Source: Pseudomonas sp. Os17 (GTDB taxonomy: Bacteria; Pseudomonadota; Gammaproteobacteria; Pseudomonadales; Pseudomonadaceae). From it: 64,000 bases of DNA. Within the stretch, counting starts at the first letter, position 1. Every line of letters starts with the position of its first letter. Where the stretch lies: contig NZ_AP014627.1 of assembly GCF_001547895.1 (NCBI RefSeq), positions 2,917,501-2,981,500 on the forward strand, in the 5' to 3' direction. The notes below the pieces were generated by a model. That model made no database searches. It was not told the DNA's origin and saw only the letters and a program-made list of their open reading frames with translations. The position numbers and the translations under genes are program-made. Positions 10,301-18,163 of this stretch are shown one piece after another.

Positions 10301-10564
10301 ATGAGCCAACTCACCGCACTGATCGCCCAAGCCCAAGCCGGGCTGTCGGTCCAGCAAAACATTCCCCAGGAACGCTGGGAGGCCATCGCCACCCAGTGCG
10401 GCGCGGCGGAAATCGCCGAGATCAAAACCCGCATCGCCTCACTCAAGGCAGACAGGGAAGCCGTCGAAGACTGGGACGGCGACACCCGCGATGACCTGTA
10501 TTTCGCCATCGCCGACTTCACCCGCCTGCTGGAACTGGCCAGCGCCTACGCACAAGGTGAATGA
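10301..10564 (+). CDS. Small hypothetical protein, copy 2
   Basis: An 87-residue protein, 6 substitutions away from the copy at 6219-6482, with the same ATGA overlap to a following small frame. The upstream sequence differs from copy 1, so homology between the two blocks starts close to this start codon. Function unknown. Confidence 0.75.
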   Translation: MSQLTALIAQAQAGLSVQQNIPQERWEAIATQCGAAEIAEIKTRIASLKADREAVEDWDGDTRDDLYFAIADFTRLLELASAYAQGE

Positions 10565-10755
10565 ACATGCCGGCTGAGCGCACAACGGATTATGTCGAGA
10601 GCAGCGAGGGCGCCGTGCGCCTATGGAGAGAGTAGGGCAGTGCCATTCATCTCAAGGCCTGCACCGAACACAACGACCCCGTGGAACTGACGGCAGAACA
10701 GGCCCTGGAACTGGCCCAGGCACTGCAACGTCTGGCCAGCCGCCTTGCGGACTGA
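10561..10755 (+). pseudogene. Small gene with an in-frame amber codon
   Basis: A 64-codon frame overlapping the preceding stop (ATGA). It starts MNMPAERTTDYVESSEGAVR and continues in the same frame after a TAG at 10633-10635 with GSAIHLKACTEHNDPVELT and then AEQALELAQALQRLA. The tail reads like a normal small conserved protein, and both halves share one frame without any indel. The simplest reading is a single nonsense mutation. The other copy (6479) lost its 3' two thirds by deletion. Readthrough or an internal start is possible but unsupported. Confidence 0.6.
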
Positions 10756-10820
10756 AAGCAGCCCCAAGACCCGCGCCCACGCAACTACCTGGGCAACGAC
10801 ACACCTGAGAGGAACAGCCC

Positions 10821-11414
10821 CTGTTTAACGAACTAGTGTTTTTGCCCGAAGACCCCGACCAGGACTCCGCCTACCTCGGCGGCAACCCCTACCTGCCTGA
10901 GTCCATCCCTTGGCCCACCGACTCGACGGGCGCCCCCTTGCTGCACCTTGCCAGCCTGCCGGCCAGCGTTATCAATCGATACCTTGCCGGCATGCAATTG
11001 AATGACGAGCTGGTGATTTCGCTGTTTACGCCTTACTCAATCGTCAGCGACACCTACATCGAGCAGGCCATGCAAGAGGGCGGCAAGGTGCTGGCCTACA
11101 GGCCCGCGGCGCGACAGGTGGATGGTTACGGACAGCCCATCACCCCGGCGCGGCGAATCGCAGTGATTGAAAATCCGGGGCAGGACAGCGACGAAAACGG
11201 CCTGGCCAAGATCGCCGGAATACCCGCCTGGATTCAGGGGCAAGAGACACGCCCAGGCTTGAACTATGTGCTGCAGATCAACAACTCCCGGCTGAACAGG
11301 GCCGCTCCAGGGCACAAGGGCATTTTGGTCGGCGGAACCGGCTATCTGCTATTGAAGCAAGGCATTGATGACGAAGACCTGATGGCCGGGGCCCTGATCA
11401 TCCAGAGTTCATAA
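10821..11414 (+). CDS. DUF1963 (YwqG-like) protein, copy 2
   Basis: Near-identical to the gene at 6583-7176: six residue changes in 192. It has the same GGNPYLPESIPWP signature and the same start context, GAGAGGA seven bases before an in-frame CTG at 10821, with GTG at 10836 as the conventional alternative. Its stop overlaps the stop of the convergent dioxygenase-like gene by six bases. That gene's 3' end is also echoed next to copy 1. Confidence 0.75.
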   Translation: MFNELVFLPEDPDQDSAYLGGNPYLPESIPWPTDSTGAPLLHLASLPASVINRYLAGMQLNDELVISLFTPYSIVSDTYIEQAMQEGGKVLAYRPAARQVDGYGQPITPARRIAVIENPGQDSDENGLAKIAGIPAWIQGQETRPGLNYVLQINNSRLNRAAPGHKGILVGGTGYLLLKQGIDDEDLMAGALIIQSS

Positions 11415-12194
11415 GACAGGGGGCGGGCCCTCAGCCCACGAGGGCAAATCCTTGGGATCGAAGCGCTCGCGGGTGTCCATCTGAATATTGCGCAGGCTCG
11501 CGGTTTGCTGCTGGCTGGCGTACAGCGACTCGGCAGAATAACTGATCAGCAGCGAACGCCGGCGCGCGCCACTGGGGTTGCGGCAGGCCCCGTGCACCAG
11601 ATCGACATCGAACAGCAGAATGTCCCCCGCAGCACCGGACAGCTGCACCGCGCGGGATTCATCGGCGAAGTCGAACGGCGGCTCCTGCGCACCGGGGCGA
11701 TGACTGCCGGGAACCAGACGCGTCGCCCCGTTGTGCGGCCCATAGTCGTCGAGATAGACGATGGCATTGACCACATCCCCCGGCCGTTGCACCGACAAGT
11801 CACGGTGCAACACCTGATGACCACCCCCGGCCACGGGCTCACGGCCCTCCACCTGGGACAGATAGAAACGCTCGCCGATCAACTCGCCCACCACGGCCAG
11901 CACCTGGGGCAAGCGGCACAGGGCCTGCACCTGTGCATCCGTATCCAACTGCGAATGGCGCCAGTCCCAGCCTCGGGGCACAGGCCATTGATCCGACGGC
12001 TTTACCCCGGCATCGAAGGTGGCGCGCAGGTCCGCCAGCCAGTCGAGCGGGATGGCTTGGCGCAGCAGGGTATAGCCATTGCGGTGGAGCTGTTCGCAGG
12101 CGGTCATGGGGGGCTGGATATCCTTATCTGCAATAACGTGCCGAGCATACCTGCGCGCCAAAGCCCTGGACATAACCGGCGACGGTTTAGCCAT
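11409..12194 (-). CDS. Phytanoyl-CoA dioxygenase (PhyH) family protein
   Basis: Up to 261 residues; an Fe(II)/2-oxoglutarate dioxygenase fold of the PhyH family. The facial triad is visible: His-x-Asp in VLHRDLS and the distal His in DLVHGACRN. The 2-oxoglutarate-binding Arg is in RRRSLLISY. A conserved turn LVPGSHRPG precedes the distal His. The substrate is unknown. The start is uncertain: 12194, 12173 or the ATG at 12107 (MTACEQLHRNGYTLL, closest to the domain boundary); none has a strong ribosome site. It converges on the DUF1963 gene with overlapping stop codons. Its last 20 bases are duplicated at 7177-7199. Confidence 0.8.
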   Translation of the reverse strand: MAKPSPVMSRALARRYARHVIADKDIQPPMTACEQLHRNGYTLLRQAIPLDWLADLRATFDAGVKPSDQWPVPRGWDWRHSQLDTDAQVQALCRLPQVLAVVGELIGERFYLSQVEGREPVAGGGHQVLHRDLSVQRPGDVVNAIVYLDDYGPHNGATRLVPGSHRPGAQEPPFDFADESRAVQLSGAAGDILLFDVDLVHGACRNPSGARRRSLLISYSAESLYASQQQTASLRNIQMDTRERFDPKDLPSWAEGPPPVL

Positions 12195-12303
12195 TGCCTC
12201 AACGCGAACAGCCGCCTAGTCTGCTGCGGTCGCTGCAAAATCAGCGACCGGGCCTGAGAACCCGATCAGATGCAGGCACATTGTTGATCAGGGAGTTTCA
12301 ATC

Positions 12304-12402
12304 ATGTCTGCCGGTAATCTGTGTGAAGTTTGCTGCCGTTCCTTTCGCCTTCCTCCGCTCAAAAACCTCTGCTGCCAGACCTTGGCGGGAGGTGCACGGT
12401 GA
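12304..12402 (+). CDS. Small Cys-rich ORF coupled to the DUF3077 gene
   Basis: A 32-codon frame with a strong ribosome site (AGGGAG eight bases before ATG). It encodes MSAGNLCEVCCRSF, then RLPPLKNLCCQTLAGGAR. Its five Cys residues (7, 10, 11, 23, 24) form a CxxCC...CC pattern. The TGA overlaps the GTG start of the next gene (GTGA), a layout typical of translational coupling. It may be a real micro-protein or a leader whose translation controls the downstream gene. Similarity to known proteins cannot be judged from sequence alone. Confidence 0.5.
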   Translation: MSAGNLCEVCCRSFRLPPLKNLCCQTLAGGAR

Positions 12403-12686
12403 GCCATTCAAACTCCATCAAAACCCAAGGTTTTGTCACCTTTGGCCAATGCGCCGATCCTGAACTAACGTTGTTTCGCGTCAATGCGGATGTGCCTTTG
12501 CAGCAGGCGCTGGAGCAGGCTTCGACGCTGTTGTACTACGCCAAGAAACTTGCACTGGATGCAGCTATGGAAGAACAGGGGGAGCGGTATGCGTGGGCTG
12601 CGTATTTTTTGGCGGAGATGGGGAAGGCGGTGATTGATGATGTGGGGTTGGGATTGGGGGGAGGTGGGAGTGAGATAGGGGGCTGA
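12399..12686 (+). CDS. DUF3077 family protein
   Basis: A 95-residue protein matching the Pseudomonas DUF3077 pattern: LFRVNADVPLQQALEQAS, then LLYYAKKLALDAAMEE and YFLAEMGKAVIDD. Function unknown. The start is GTG at 12399 with GGGAGGT seven bases upstream; an open frame extends to 12330 but overlaps the Cys-rich ORF. The C-terminus is Gly-rich. A terminator follows at 12719. Confidence 0.8.
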   Translation: MSHSNSIKTQGFVTFGQCADPELTLFRVNADVPLQQALEQASTLLYYAKKLALDAAMEEQGERYAWAAYFLAEMGKAVIDDVGLGLGGGGSEIGG

Positions 12687-12718
12687 GTTAAGTCAATATG
12701 GTACGAGGTGACTAGGAG

Positions 12719-12752
12719 CGCTGCTTATTGCTGATTGATAAGCGGCGTTTTT
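12719..12752 (+). terminator. Rho-independent terminator after the DUF3077 gene
   Basis: CGCTGCTTAT (12719-12728) pairs with ATAAGCGGCG (12738-12747) with one G-T pair across a 9-base loop, and five T follow. It closes the DUF3077 unit. The next 225 bases up to the AT-rich nuclease island contain no gene I can support. Confidence 0.75.
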
Positions 12753-12977
12753 ATGACTAGAGGGGCTAATAGAAGTCATTCGCAATCTGCGAACCTAAGT
12801 CGTTCACAGACTCAAGAGATTACCTCCTCACCCCTACCTGACCCGGATTCCCCTTTCGGCACAAGGGAAGTAAGATGAGCAAATCGCGTGATGGCTTTTT
12901 GGTATCTCTATGGCTGTGATCTGATGCTACACGAGATATAAGTACCCAGAAGTAAGAAATATAAACAAAAATACAGG

Positions 12978-15581
12978 ATGTATATGTCTAGATTAATTGC
13001 AGTAAAATCCCACTCTCATTTTCAAGGTAATACTGGAGTAGTTATACCGCTAATAATTGAAGAGGATGGGAAACCTCCTAGAGAGGTGTATTCAGAAGAG
13101 TTCGAAAATGGAAATAAAATTTTCATTGCAGATGAATATCAGGCAAAGATTGACGACAGCTACAGGGAAGATGAGTTATTTGTAATAACTGCGTGGAGTG
13201 AGACAGATAAAGATGATTGGAAAACCACAACAAGTAAGCAGAGATATATATCATTTAGTAACTTGATTAGGCCGCTTGAGAAAAGTTCATATCTGCCTAT
13301 TATTGACATGGTGATGCCTGATATAAGCACGGGCTCAGTAGAGTCAATTCCGAATTCCGGGCTTAACAATACACACTTTATGATCCGGAACGGAGGATTT
13401 ATAAGTGGCCCATTTACCGCGCAACACAATGGTTCCGCATGGAGTGTCTCACCAGTACTCACTAACACACCACTCTCATTGCAAACACATAACATTGCAC
13501 AGTTTACAGAAGGTGACTTGTCTTCAAGCGGATTGATAATAACTACAAAACTAAATGGAGTTACACGGAGCTACCTATCTTCACTTGAGCGTGCAAAGCA
13601 TGTTGAGCACGATGTGCAAGACTATATTTCAGATTCGGGTCTTATAACTTATTATACAAAGAATGGTTTTGGAAAAAATGATAAAAATAGTCTCTCCAGA
13701 ACAGAGGCAGGCAAGCTGAAAGCTGCAGTAGAAGCTTACAAGAAGACTAATAAAGCAGTTGAAAATAACGACAGGCTTAATCGCCTCAAAGAAATTCTAG
13801 ATAGTTACCTTAGCTCCGAGGGTGTCGGTCTTGAAGTTATTGATGGCTATTTAAATAACACACAAAATGGGAGAGAGTTTCTAGAAAATTTTGTTAGGCA
13901 AAATAGAGATATCCTCTTAAAGGATAAGGCTGAAGAGCTAAGGAAGAGGCTGGAGGAACAAAAAGAAAGGAATGATCTTGAGCTTTCAAAGCTTTCTTCT
14001 GAGATTGAGCAAAGAAAACAGGAGTTAAAGCTAGAAGAGAACAAAGTACTAAATCAAAGAAGGATTTCGGAGCAGGAAATTGAAGAAATCAAGAAAAAAA
14101 CAGCTGCTCAAATTAAAGAGGACTCATTGAAGGGGCAGGAGGAGCTAAAAGAAGAAATACGCCAATTAGAAAAATTCAAGGAGGATTTGCAGAGTGGGGT
14201 GGATGCAATAAAGTTAGAGTTTTCCCAGCTCACCGAAACATTAAAGTTGCCAAAAGAAATACAACATATTCAATTCACTCTGGAGGATAGAAAGAAACAA
14301 ATATCCGAACTTGAGCGCACAAATTATGATCTCGAAAAGTTAGTCGAAAGACAGATGGCAAAGCTTTCGTCTCCTGACTTAAGTATAGTAATGTTAGAGC
14401 ACAAAACTATCAGTCAAATTCTAAGTGGGCAAAAAACCACTTATAATCCGAAAATAAAACCATATTTTCCCAAGATAGCGGCAAAAGAATTAGATGATAA
14501 TGCTCGGGGAGACTATATCGAATGCCTCAAAAAGCACCTTGAAGGTGATGATGGTCGGCAGTTTAATTTTGACGAAGTTGGTAATCTTGTTATAACTGTT
14601 ATGCAATCGTTTTTAACTGTTCTGGCTGGTCCTCCTGGAACGGGTAAGACATCTACAGTCACTAGATTGGCAAAGCATATGGGGCTGATCAATCCAGATA
14701 ACTCTGACTCCGAACAATTAAATAGATTTCTCAACATCCCTGTCGGAAAAGGATGGGTGTCTAACCGAGATTTGATCGGGTTCTGGAACGGTTTAAAAAA
14801 CATATACCAGCCTTCGCGCTCTGGATTGTATGAGTTCATGCGTGCAGCAGAAGTTGAGAGTGGCGAGTTATCTAACGATCTCCTGAATATGGTGCTGCTT
14901 GATGAAGCTAATCTGTCTAGCATTGAACATTACTGGAGCGATTTCCTAACATTAAGTGATACCTTCAACAATAGCGACAATAGAATAAATTTGGGAATTC
15001 AAGGCTCGGAACATCAGTACTTAACGATACCGAAGAGCTTGCGTTTCATCGCTACAATTAATAGTGATGAAACTACTGAGCGTTTGTCACCAAGATTGCT
15101 TGATAGAGCGCCAGTGATATCTCTAACTCACTGCCAGTTCTCTCTGCCAACTGCTAATGAATTTGAATCGTTATTTGCTGGCTCAGTACCGTACAGCTCT
15201 CTTCACAAAGCTTTCAATCCAAATGACATTACATTTGCTTTAAGTGATGCTGAAGACAATAACTTAAAATCTATAATCACAACGCTTTCGTCTGGGCACA
15301 ATCGAACAGCGCCGATACATATAAGCCCACGAAAAATTCAATCGATTCATAAATATTGTAAAACTGCGAATGAGCTGCTGTTTCAAAGGTACCAAGCCAT
15401 GGACTTTGCCATTGCGCAGCACATACTCCCAATAATAAATGGGTACGGAAAAGGCTATAGAGATAAGTTGGTTCAGCTTCATCAGAAGCTAGGGGATTAC
15501 AATTATGAAATATCACGTAATCTTCTCGGAAATATTATCGAGCAAGGCGATGAGCTGACAGAATCATACTCATTTTTCTGA
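12978..15581 (+). CDS. McrB-like AAA+ ATPase with a long coiled coil (defence ATPase)
   Basis: An 867-residue protein. Residues 1-310 form an unfamiliar N-terminal region. Residues about 312-462 are an almost unbroken Glu/Lys/Leu-rich coiled coil. The rest is an AAA+ domain of the McrB/dynein-related clade: Walker A GPPGTGKT at 551-558, Walker B MVLLDEAN at 638-645, and sensor-type IATINSDE at 691-698 followed by LSPRLLDRAPV. With the next gene it forms a McrBC-like pair, in which the ATPase drives a nuclease against foreign DNA or RNA; the coiled coil recalls the CoCoNuT branch. The ATG at 12984 has a better AGGA spacing than 12978. The gene is AT-rich (about 40% GC in lines I sampled, many AGA/ATA codons), so it was acquired horizontally. 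Confidence 0.85.
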   Translation: MYMSRLIAVKSHSHFQGNTGVVIPLIIEEDGKPPREVYSEEFENGNKIFIADEYQAKIDDSYREDELFVITAWSETDKDDWKTTTSKQRYISFSNLIRPLEKSSYLPIIDMVMPDISTGSVESIPNSGLNNTHFMIRNGGFISGPFTAQHNGSAWSVSPVLTNTPLSLQTHNIAQFTEGDLSSSGLIITTKLNGVTRSYLSSLERAKHVEHDVQDYISDSGLITYYTKNGFGKNDKNSLSRTEAGKLKAAVEAYKKTNKAVENNDRLNRLKEILDSYLSSEGVGLEVIDGYLNNTQNGREFLENFVRQNRDILLKDKAEELRKRLEEQKERNDLELSKLSSEIEQRKQELKLEENKVLNQRRISEQEIEEIKKKTAAQIKEDSLKGQEELKEEIRQLEKFKEDLQSGVDAIKLEFSQLTETLKLPKEIQHIQFTLEDRKKQISELERTNYDLEKLVERQMAKLSSPDLSIVMLEHKTISQILSGQKTTYNPKIKPYFPKIAAKELDDNARGDYIECLKKHLEGDDGRQFNFDEVGNLVITVMQSFLTVLAGPPGTGKTSTVTRLAKHMGLINPDNSDSEQLNRFLNIPVGKGWVSNRDLIGFWNGLKNIYQPSRSGLYEFMRAAEVESGELSNDLLNMVLLDEANLSSIEHYWSDFLTLSDTFNNSDNRINLGIQGSEHQYLTIPKSLRFIATINSDETTERLSPRLLDRAPVISLTHCQFSLPTANEFESLFAGSVPYSSLHKAFNPNDITFALSDAEDNNLKSIITTLSSGHNRTAPIHISPRKIQSIHKYCKTANELLFQRYQAMDFAIAQHILPIINGYGKGYRDKLVQLHQKLGDYNYEISRNLLGNIIEQGDELTESYSFF

Positions 15582-15592
15582 GGGTCTTGATC

Positions 15593-17536
15593 GTGCTTAA
15601 ACTTGAATTCCTGTCTGGTACCCGAAAGGGTGAACAGGCGATATTGAACATAGCTTCAGACGAAGCTACTTCACGGCCCCAAATACGTGAAGATGACGTC
15701 ATAAAGTTTACAGCGACTCTTGATCGGGAAGCTAGAGTTAAGCTAGTTCTCCATGAAATACAAATGTACGCTACAGGTCGAAGGCAAGAAGGTGAGAGCT
15801 GGATATATGAGTGGTCGCCAGGCTTAGGTGAATATAGACACCATTGCTTTTTTCAAAACTACTATGGCCTTGCTTCATTAGATCTTCTTATTGAAGACTT
15901 TGAAATATCGCATCCTATATCTGAATATTCATCAATTGTACCTTCAGGTAGTAAGGAACTCATTGAGTATCAAGAAATCGAGGTTCTTGCAAAGAATGAG
16001 AATGCATCGCGCGTCGACGCTATGATCAGTTTTCTTAGTTCGCAAGATTCCAATCTTATTGCGAGCGTGTTCCGTGTAACTCGGCTTAGGGCCGGCTTTA
16101 TAGGCGATGAAGGTCGTTCAGATAGCCAGTACTTAGATAGAATAGAGAAAAGCACTAAAGACCTGGAACGAGTTACAAGAGCTCTATTTAAGAGTCCGAT
16201 CGTAAAATCTAGAGCGCAAACTCGCCTAGTCGTTCCAAACGAACACTCAGTCCCTGATGATTCGACAATTTGTTGGATTAACGACAATACCAGTGAAGTC
16301 TATCAAACAGATGACCAGCTCTCGTCTTTCTTTGAGATTGATGATGTTCACTTTAATGCTAATAAGATTCTAGAAACATACGTAACTACTAGTAGTGACT
16401 GCTATGAGAATAGAGTCGTGCATGGATATGTGGTTTTATTAAAGCGAGCAGTGAAAGCTATTCTCGATTCAATGAAATCACGAAAGCATGTTCAAGATAA
16501 AGAGCCGCCGAAAGGTTATGCATCCTTTTTTACTCAAATCAATAAATACTCTGCAATAATAAACAAAAACAAAATTCAACGTTGTTCAGATCTTGATCTC
16601 CGCTTAGGCGCGATACTGGCAAAATTAAAAAAGCTGATACCTGTCAGTGTACTTTATCTTGGGGTCCCACAACTTACACCAAAGGCGAAATCCAATCCTG
16701 CTTACAGAGAGATATTTGTGCGCATGATTGAATTTATGCGCTTTGGAAAACCAAGCTGGGATGTGAATGATGAGTTGCTTTCTATTACTTCAGTGCCTAA
16801 GTTGTTTGAGTATTATTGCTTGTTTGTTGTTAGAGAAAAAATAGAGCATTTTATTTCAATTGAAGATAGCACTCGTAGTGCGATCAACGAGATCACGGAT
16901 AATATTTCGAAGTTTAGCTATGCTTTCCGTGAGCTAACGATAAATTTGCTTTATGAACCGTCTTATTGGACTCACGGTCATCATAATTCGTCAAGTGCGC
17001 AACTGATAAACAGTGAGGCGTGGACTGGATCTAAACTCCAAAAATTTAAATACCGTTCGGAGCCGCTTGTTGATTTCAGTATTGGTAAGCGAGGAACTAC
17101 AGGGCCTCATGCACGCCGTAGTCCAGACTTAGTGATTCAAGTAGAAGCGCCCGGTCGTAAAACGTTGTCAATAATTATTGATGCTAAATATACAGGGAAT
17201 GAAAAAGCATTTTTAGATCATCTTCCAGCTTTGACAATGAAATATGTTCACGGCATACATGATAAGGTTACCGGGCATCAGCAAACTGTAGCACTAGTCA
17301 TTATCAATCCAACTAGCGACACTCAAGAGAGAACGCGGCACTTTCACTCGGAAAACTATTCAATTCACGGAGGTTCGCCTGTAGTTCCTGCACTGCTCGT
17401 AAGCTCTTTGGACTTTATGACAGCTGAACTACATACGTCAGACTTTCACAAAAATATCAATAAGGTGCTGGAGTTGGTTACAAGTATGCAAAGCGTTAGC
17501 GAAAAGGAGAAGATAAAGCTATCCATTGTGGCGTGA
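15593..17536 (+). CDS. McrC/DUF2357-like PD-(D/E)XK nuclease
   Basis: A 647-residue protein. Its C-terminal third carries a PD-(D/E)XK nuclease core: RSPDLVIQV (Asp512) and LSIIIDAKYTG (Asp530-x-Lys532). This is preceded by a helical region with an FEYYCLFVVREKI-type helix typical of DUF2357/McrC proteins. The N-terminal 200 residues are mostly beta and unassigned. It is the effector partner of the McrB-like ATPase. The GTG at 15593 has GAGGG eight bases upstream, and its coding region starts 11 bases after the ATPase stop. It shares the low GC and rare codons. The function is inferred from family and pairing; the modified or foreign target cannot be read from the sequence. Confidence 0.85.
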   Translation: MLKLEFLSGTRKGEQAILNIASDEATSRPQIREDDVIKFTATLDREARVKLVLHEIQMYATGRRQEGESWIYEWSPGLGEYRHHCFFQNYYGLASLDLLIEDFEISHPISEYSSIVPSGSKELIEYQEIEVLAKNENASRVDAMISFLSSQDSNLIASVFRVTRLRAGFIGDEGRSDSQYLDRIEKSTKDLERVTRALFKSPIVKSRAQTRLVVPNEHSVPDDSTICWINDNTSEVYQTDDQLSSFFEIDDVHFNANKILETYVTTSSDCYENRVVHGYVVLLKRAVKAILDSMKSRKHVQDKEPPKGYASFFTQINKYSAIINKNKIQRCSDLDLRLGAILAKLKKLIPVSVLYLGVPQLTPKAKSNPAYREIFVRMIEFMRFGKPSWDVNDELLSITSVPKLFEYYCLFVVREKIEHFISIEDSTRSAINEITDNISKFSYAFRELTINLLYEPSYWTHGHHNSSSAQLINSEAWTGSKLQKFKYRSEPLVDFSIGKRGTTGPHARRSPDLVIQVEAPGRKTLSIIIDAKYTGNEKAFLDHLPALTMKYVHGIHDKVTGHQQTVALVIINPTSDTQERTRHFHSENYSIHGGSPVVPALLVSSLDFMTAELHTSDFHKNINKVLELVTSMQSVSEKEKIKLSIVA

Positions 17537-17548
17537 TCGAGCACAATT

Positions 17549-17580
17549 AAACAGTCAGATCTAACAGGCTCTGGCTGTTT
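17549..17580 (+). terminator. Possible terminator of the McrBC-like operon
   Basis: AAACAGTCAG (17549-17558) pairs with CTGGCTGTTT (17571-17580) with one G-T pair. The T-run is short. It lies 12 bases after the nuclease stop. The remaining 250 bases before the next small ORF contain nothing I can assign. Confidence 0.45.
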
Positions 17581-17831
17581 ACTGTCTACGGTGTGATGTG
17601 ATCGCGCTACTTTTCACATATATCATCTGATGTGTCTCCTAGGGTGATCTATTGTGTGCAGTTGCGAGTGTTGCGCAATGTGTTGTCATAAGGGGCGTCT
17701 TTTAGCCGGAAGCAAAATTCAGTAATGCGCACGAACATGCTAGCCCACTGGCTGAAGTGGCAGCAGAAGAGCAGACATCCTCTACGCCAATCCAAATGCT
17801 TTTTAACTAAGCACTGTTTAAGGAAGCAAGC

Positions 17832-17996
17832 ATGGATGTTGAAATCACCAAATTCAGAAAATTGCTAGAAGCCGGGCGGCGTTACCTGGGAGGCGCCACC
17901 ACCCTCGCTGAACTAAACGGTCGAGTCAGGGCAACGCTGGAGGCCGGACGCTTCTGGGGAGCAGCAGCGCCACTCATGGAAGTCGCCCGAGACTGA
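17832..17996 (+). CDS. Small hypothetical ORF
   Basis: A 54-residue frame starting MDVEITKFRKLLEAGRRYLG and ending APLMEVARD, with AAGGAAG about seven bases before the ATG. The composition is helical and basic/hydrophobic. Base composition is intermediate between the AT-rich island and the core genome. Six bases separate it from another tiny frame. No family recognised; it could be a small regulator, an antitoxin or a degraded gene end. Confidence 0.4.
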   Translation: MDVEITKFRKLLEAGRRYLGGATTLAELNGRVRATLEAGRFWGAAAPLMEVARD

Positions 17997-18002
17997 GAAC
18001 AC

Positions 18003-18113
18003 ATGATTAACTGCGTCTGGAATGAAATGGGCGAGCAACCCGCTCCACTGACCGAGGCCCAGTTCAGCGAGTGGTTGCGGCAGCAGTTCTACTTCCCAGT
18101 CCGTGACAGCTAG
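18003..18113 (+). CDS. Small hypothetical ORF
   Basis: A 36-residue frame reading MINCVWNEMGEQPAP, then LTEAQFSEWLRQQFYFP. It begins six bases after the preceding small ORF stop and ends 50 bases before the convergent regulator gene. The amphipathic segment is protein-like, but there is no good ribosome site, so it may depend on coupling or be a gene fragment. Function unknown. Confidence 0.35.
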   Translation: MINCVWNEMGEQPAPLTEAQFSEWLRQQFYFPVRDS

Positions 18114-18163
18114 TTTTCAGTAAACGAAAGAGCGGTGCATTGCGCTTCCGCTCAGTCGCTCCC

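Noticed and set aside
12753..12878. 41-codon frame (MTRGANRSHSQ) after the DUF3077 terminator
   Set aside because: Its ATG abuts the terminator T-run without a ribosome site, and the sequence is low complexity.
12690..18120. Attachment sites or a tRNA flanking the defence island
   Set aside because: I looked for a tRNA, an integrase and direct repeats at both flanks and saw none that I could support.
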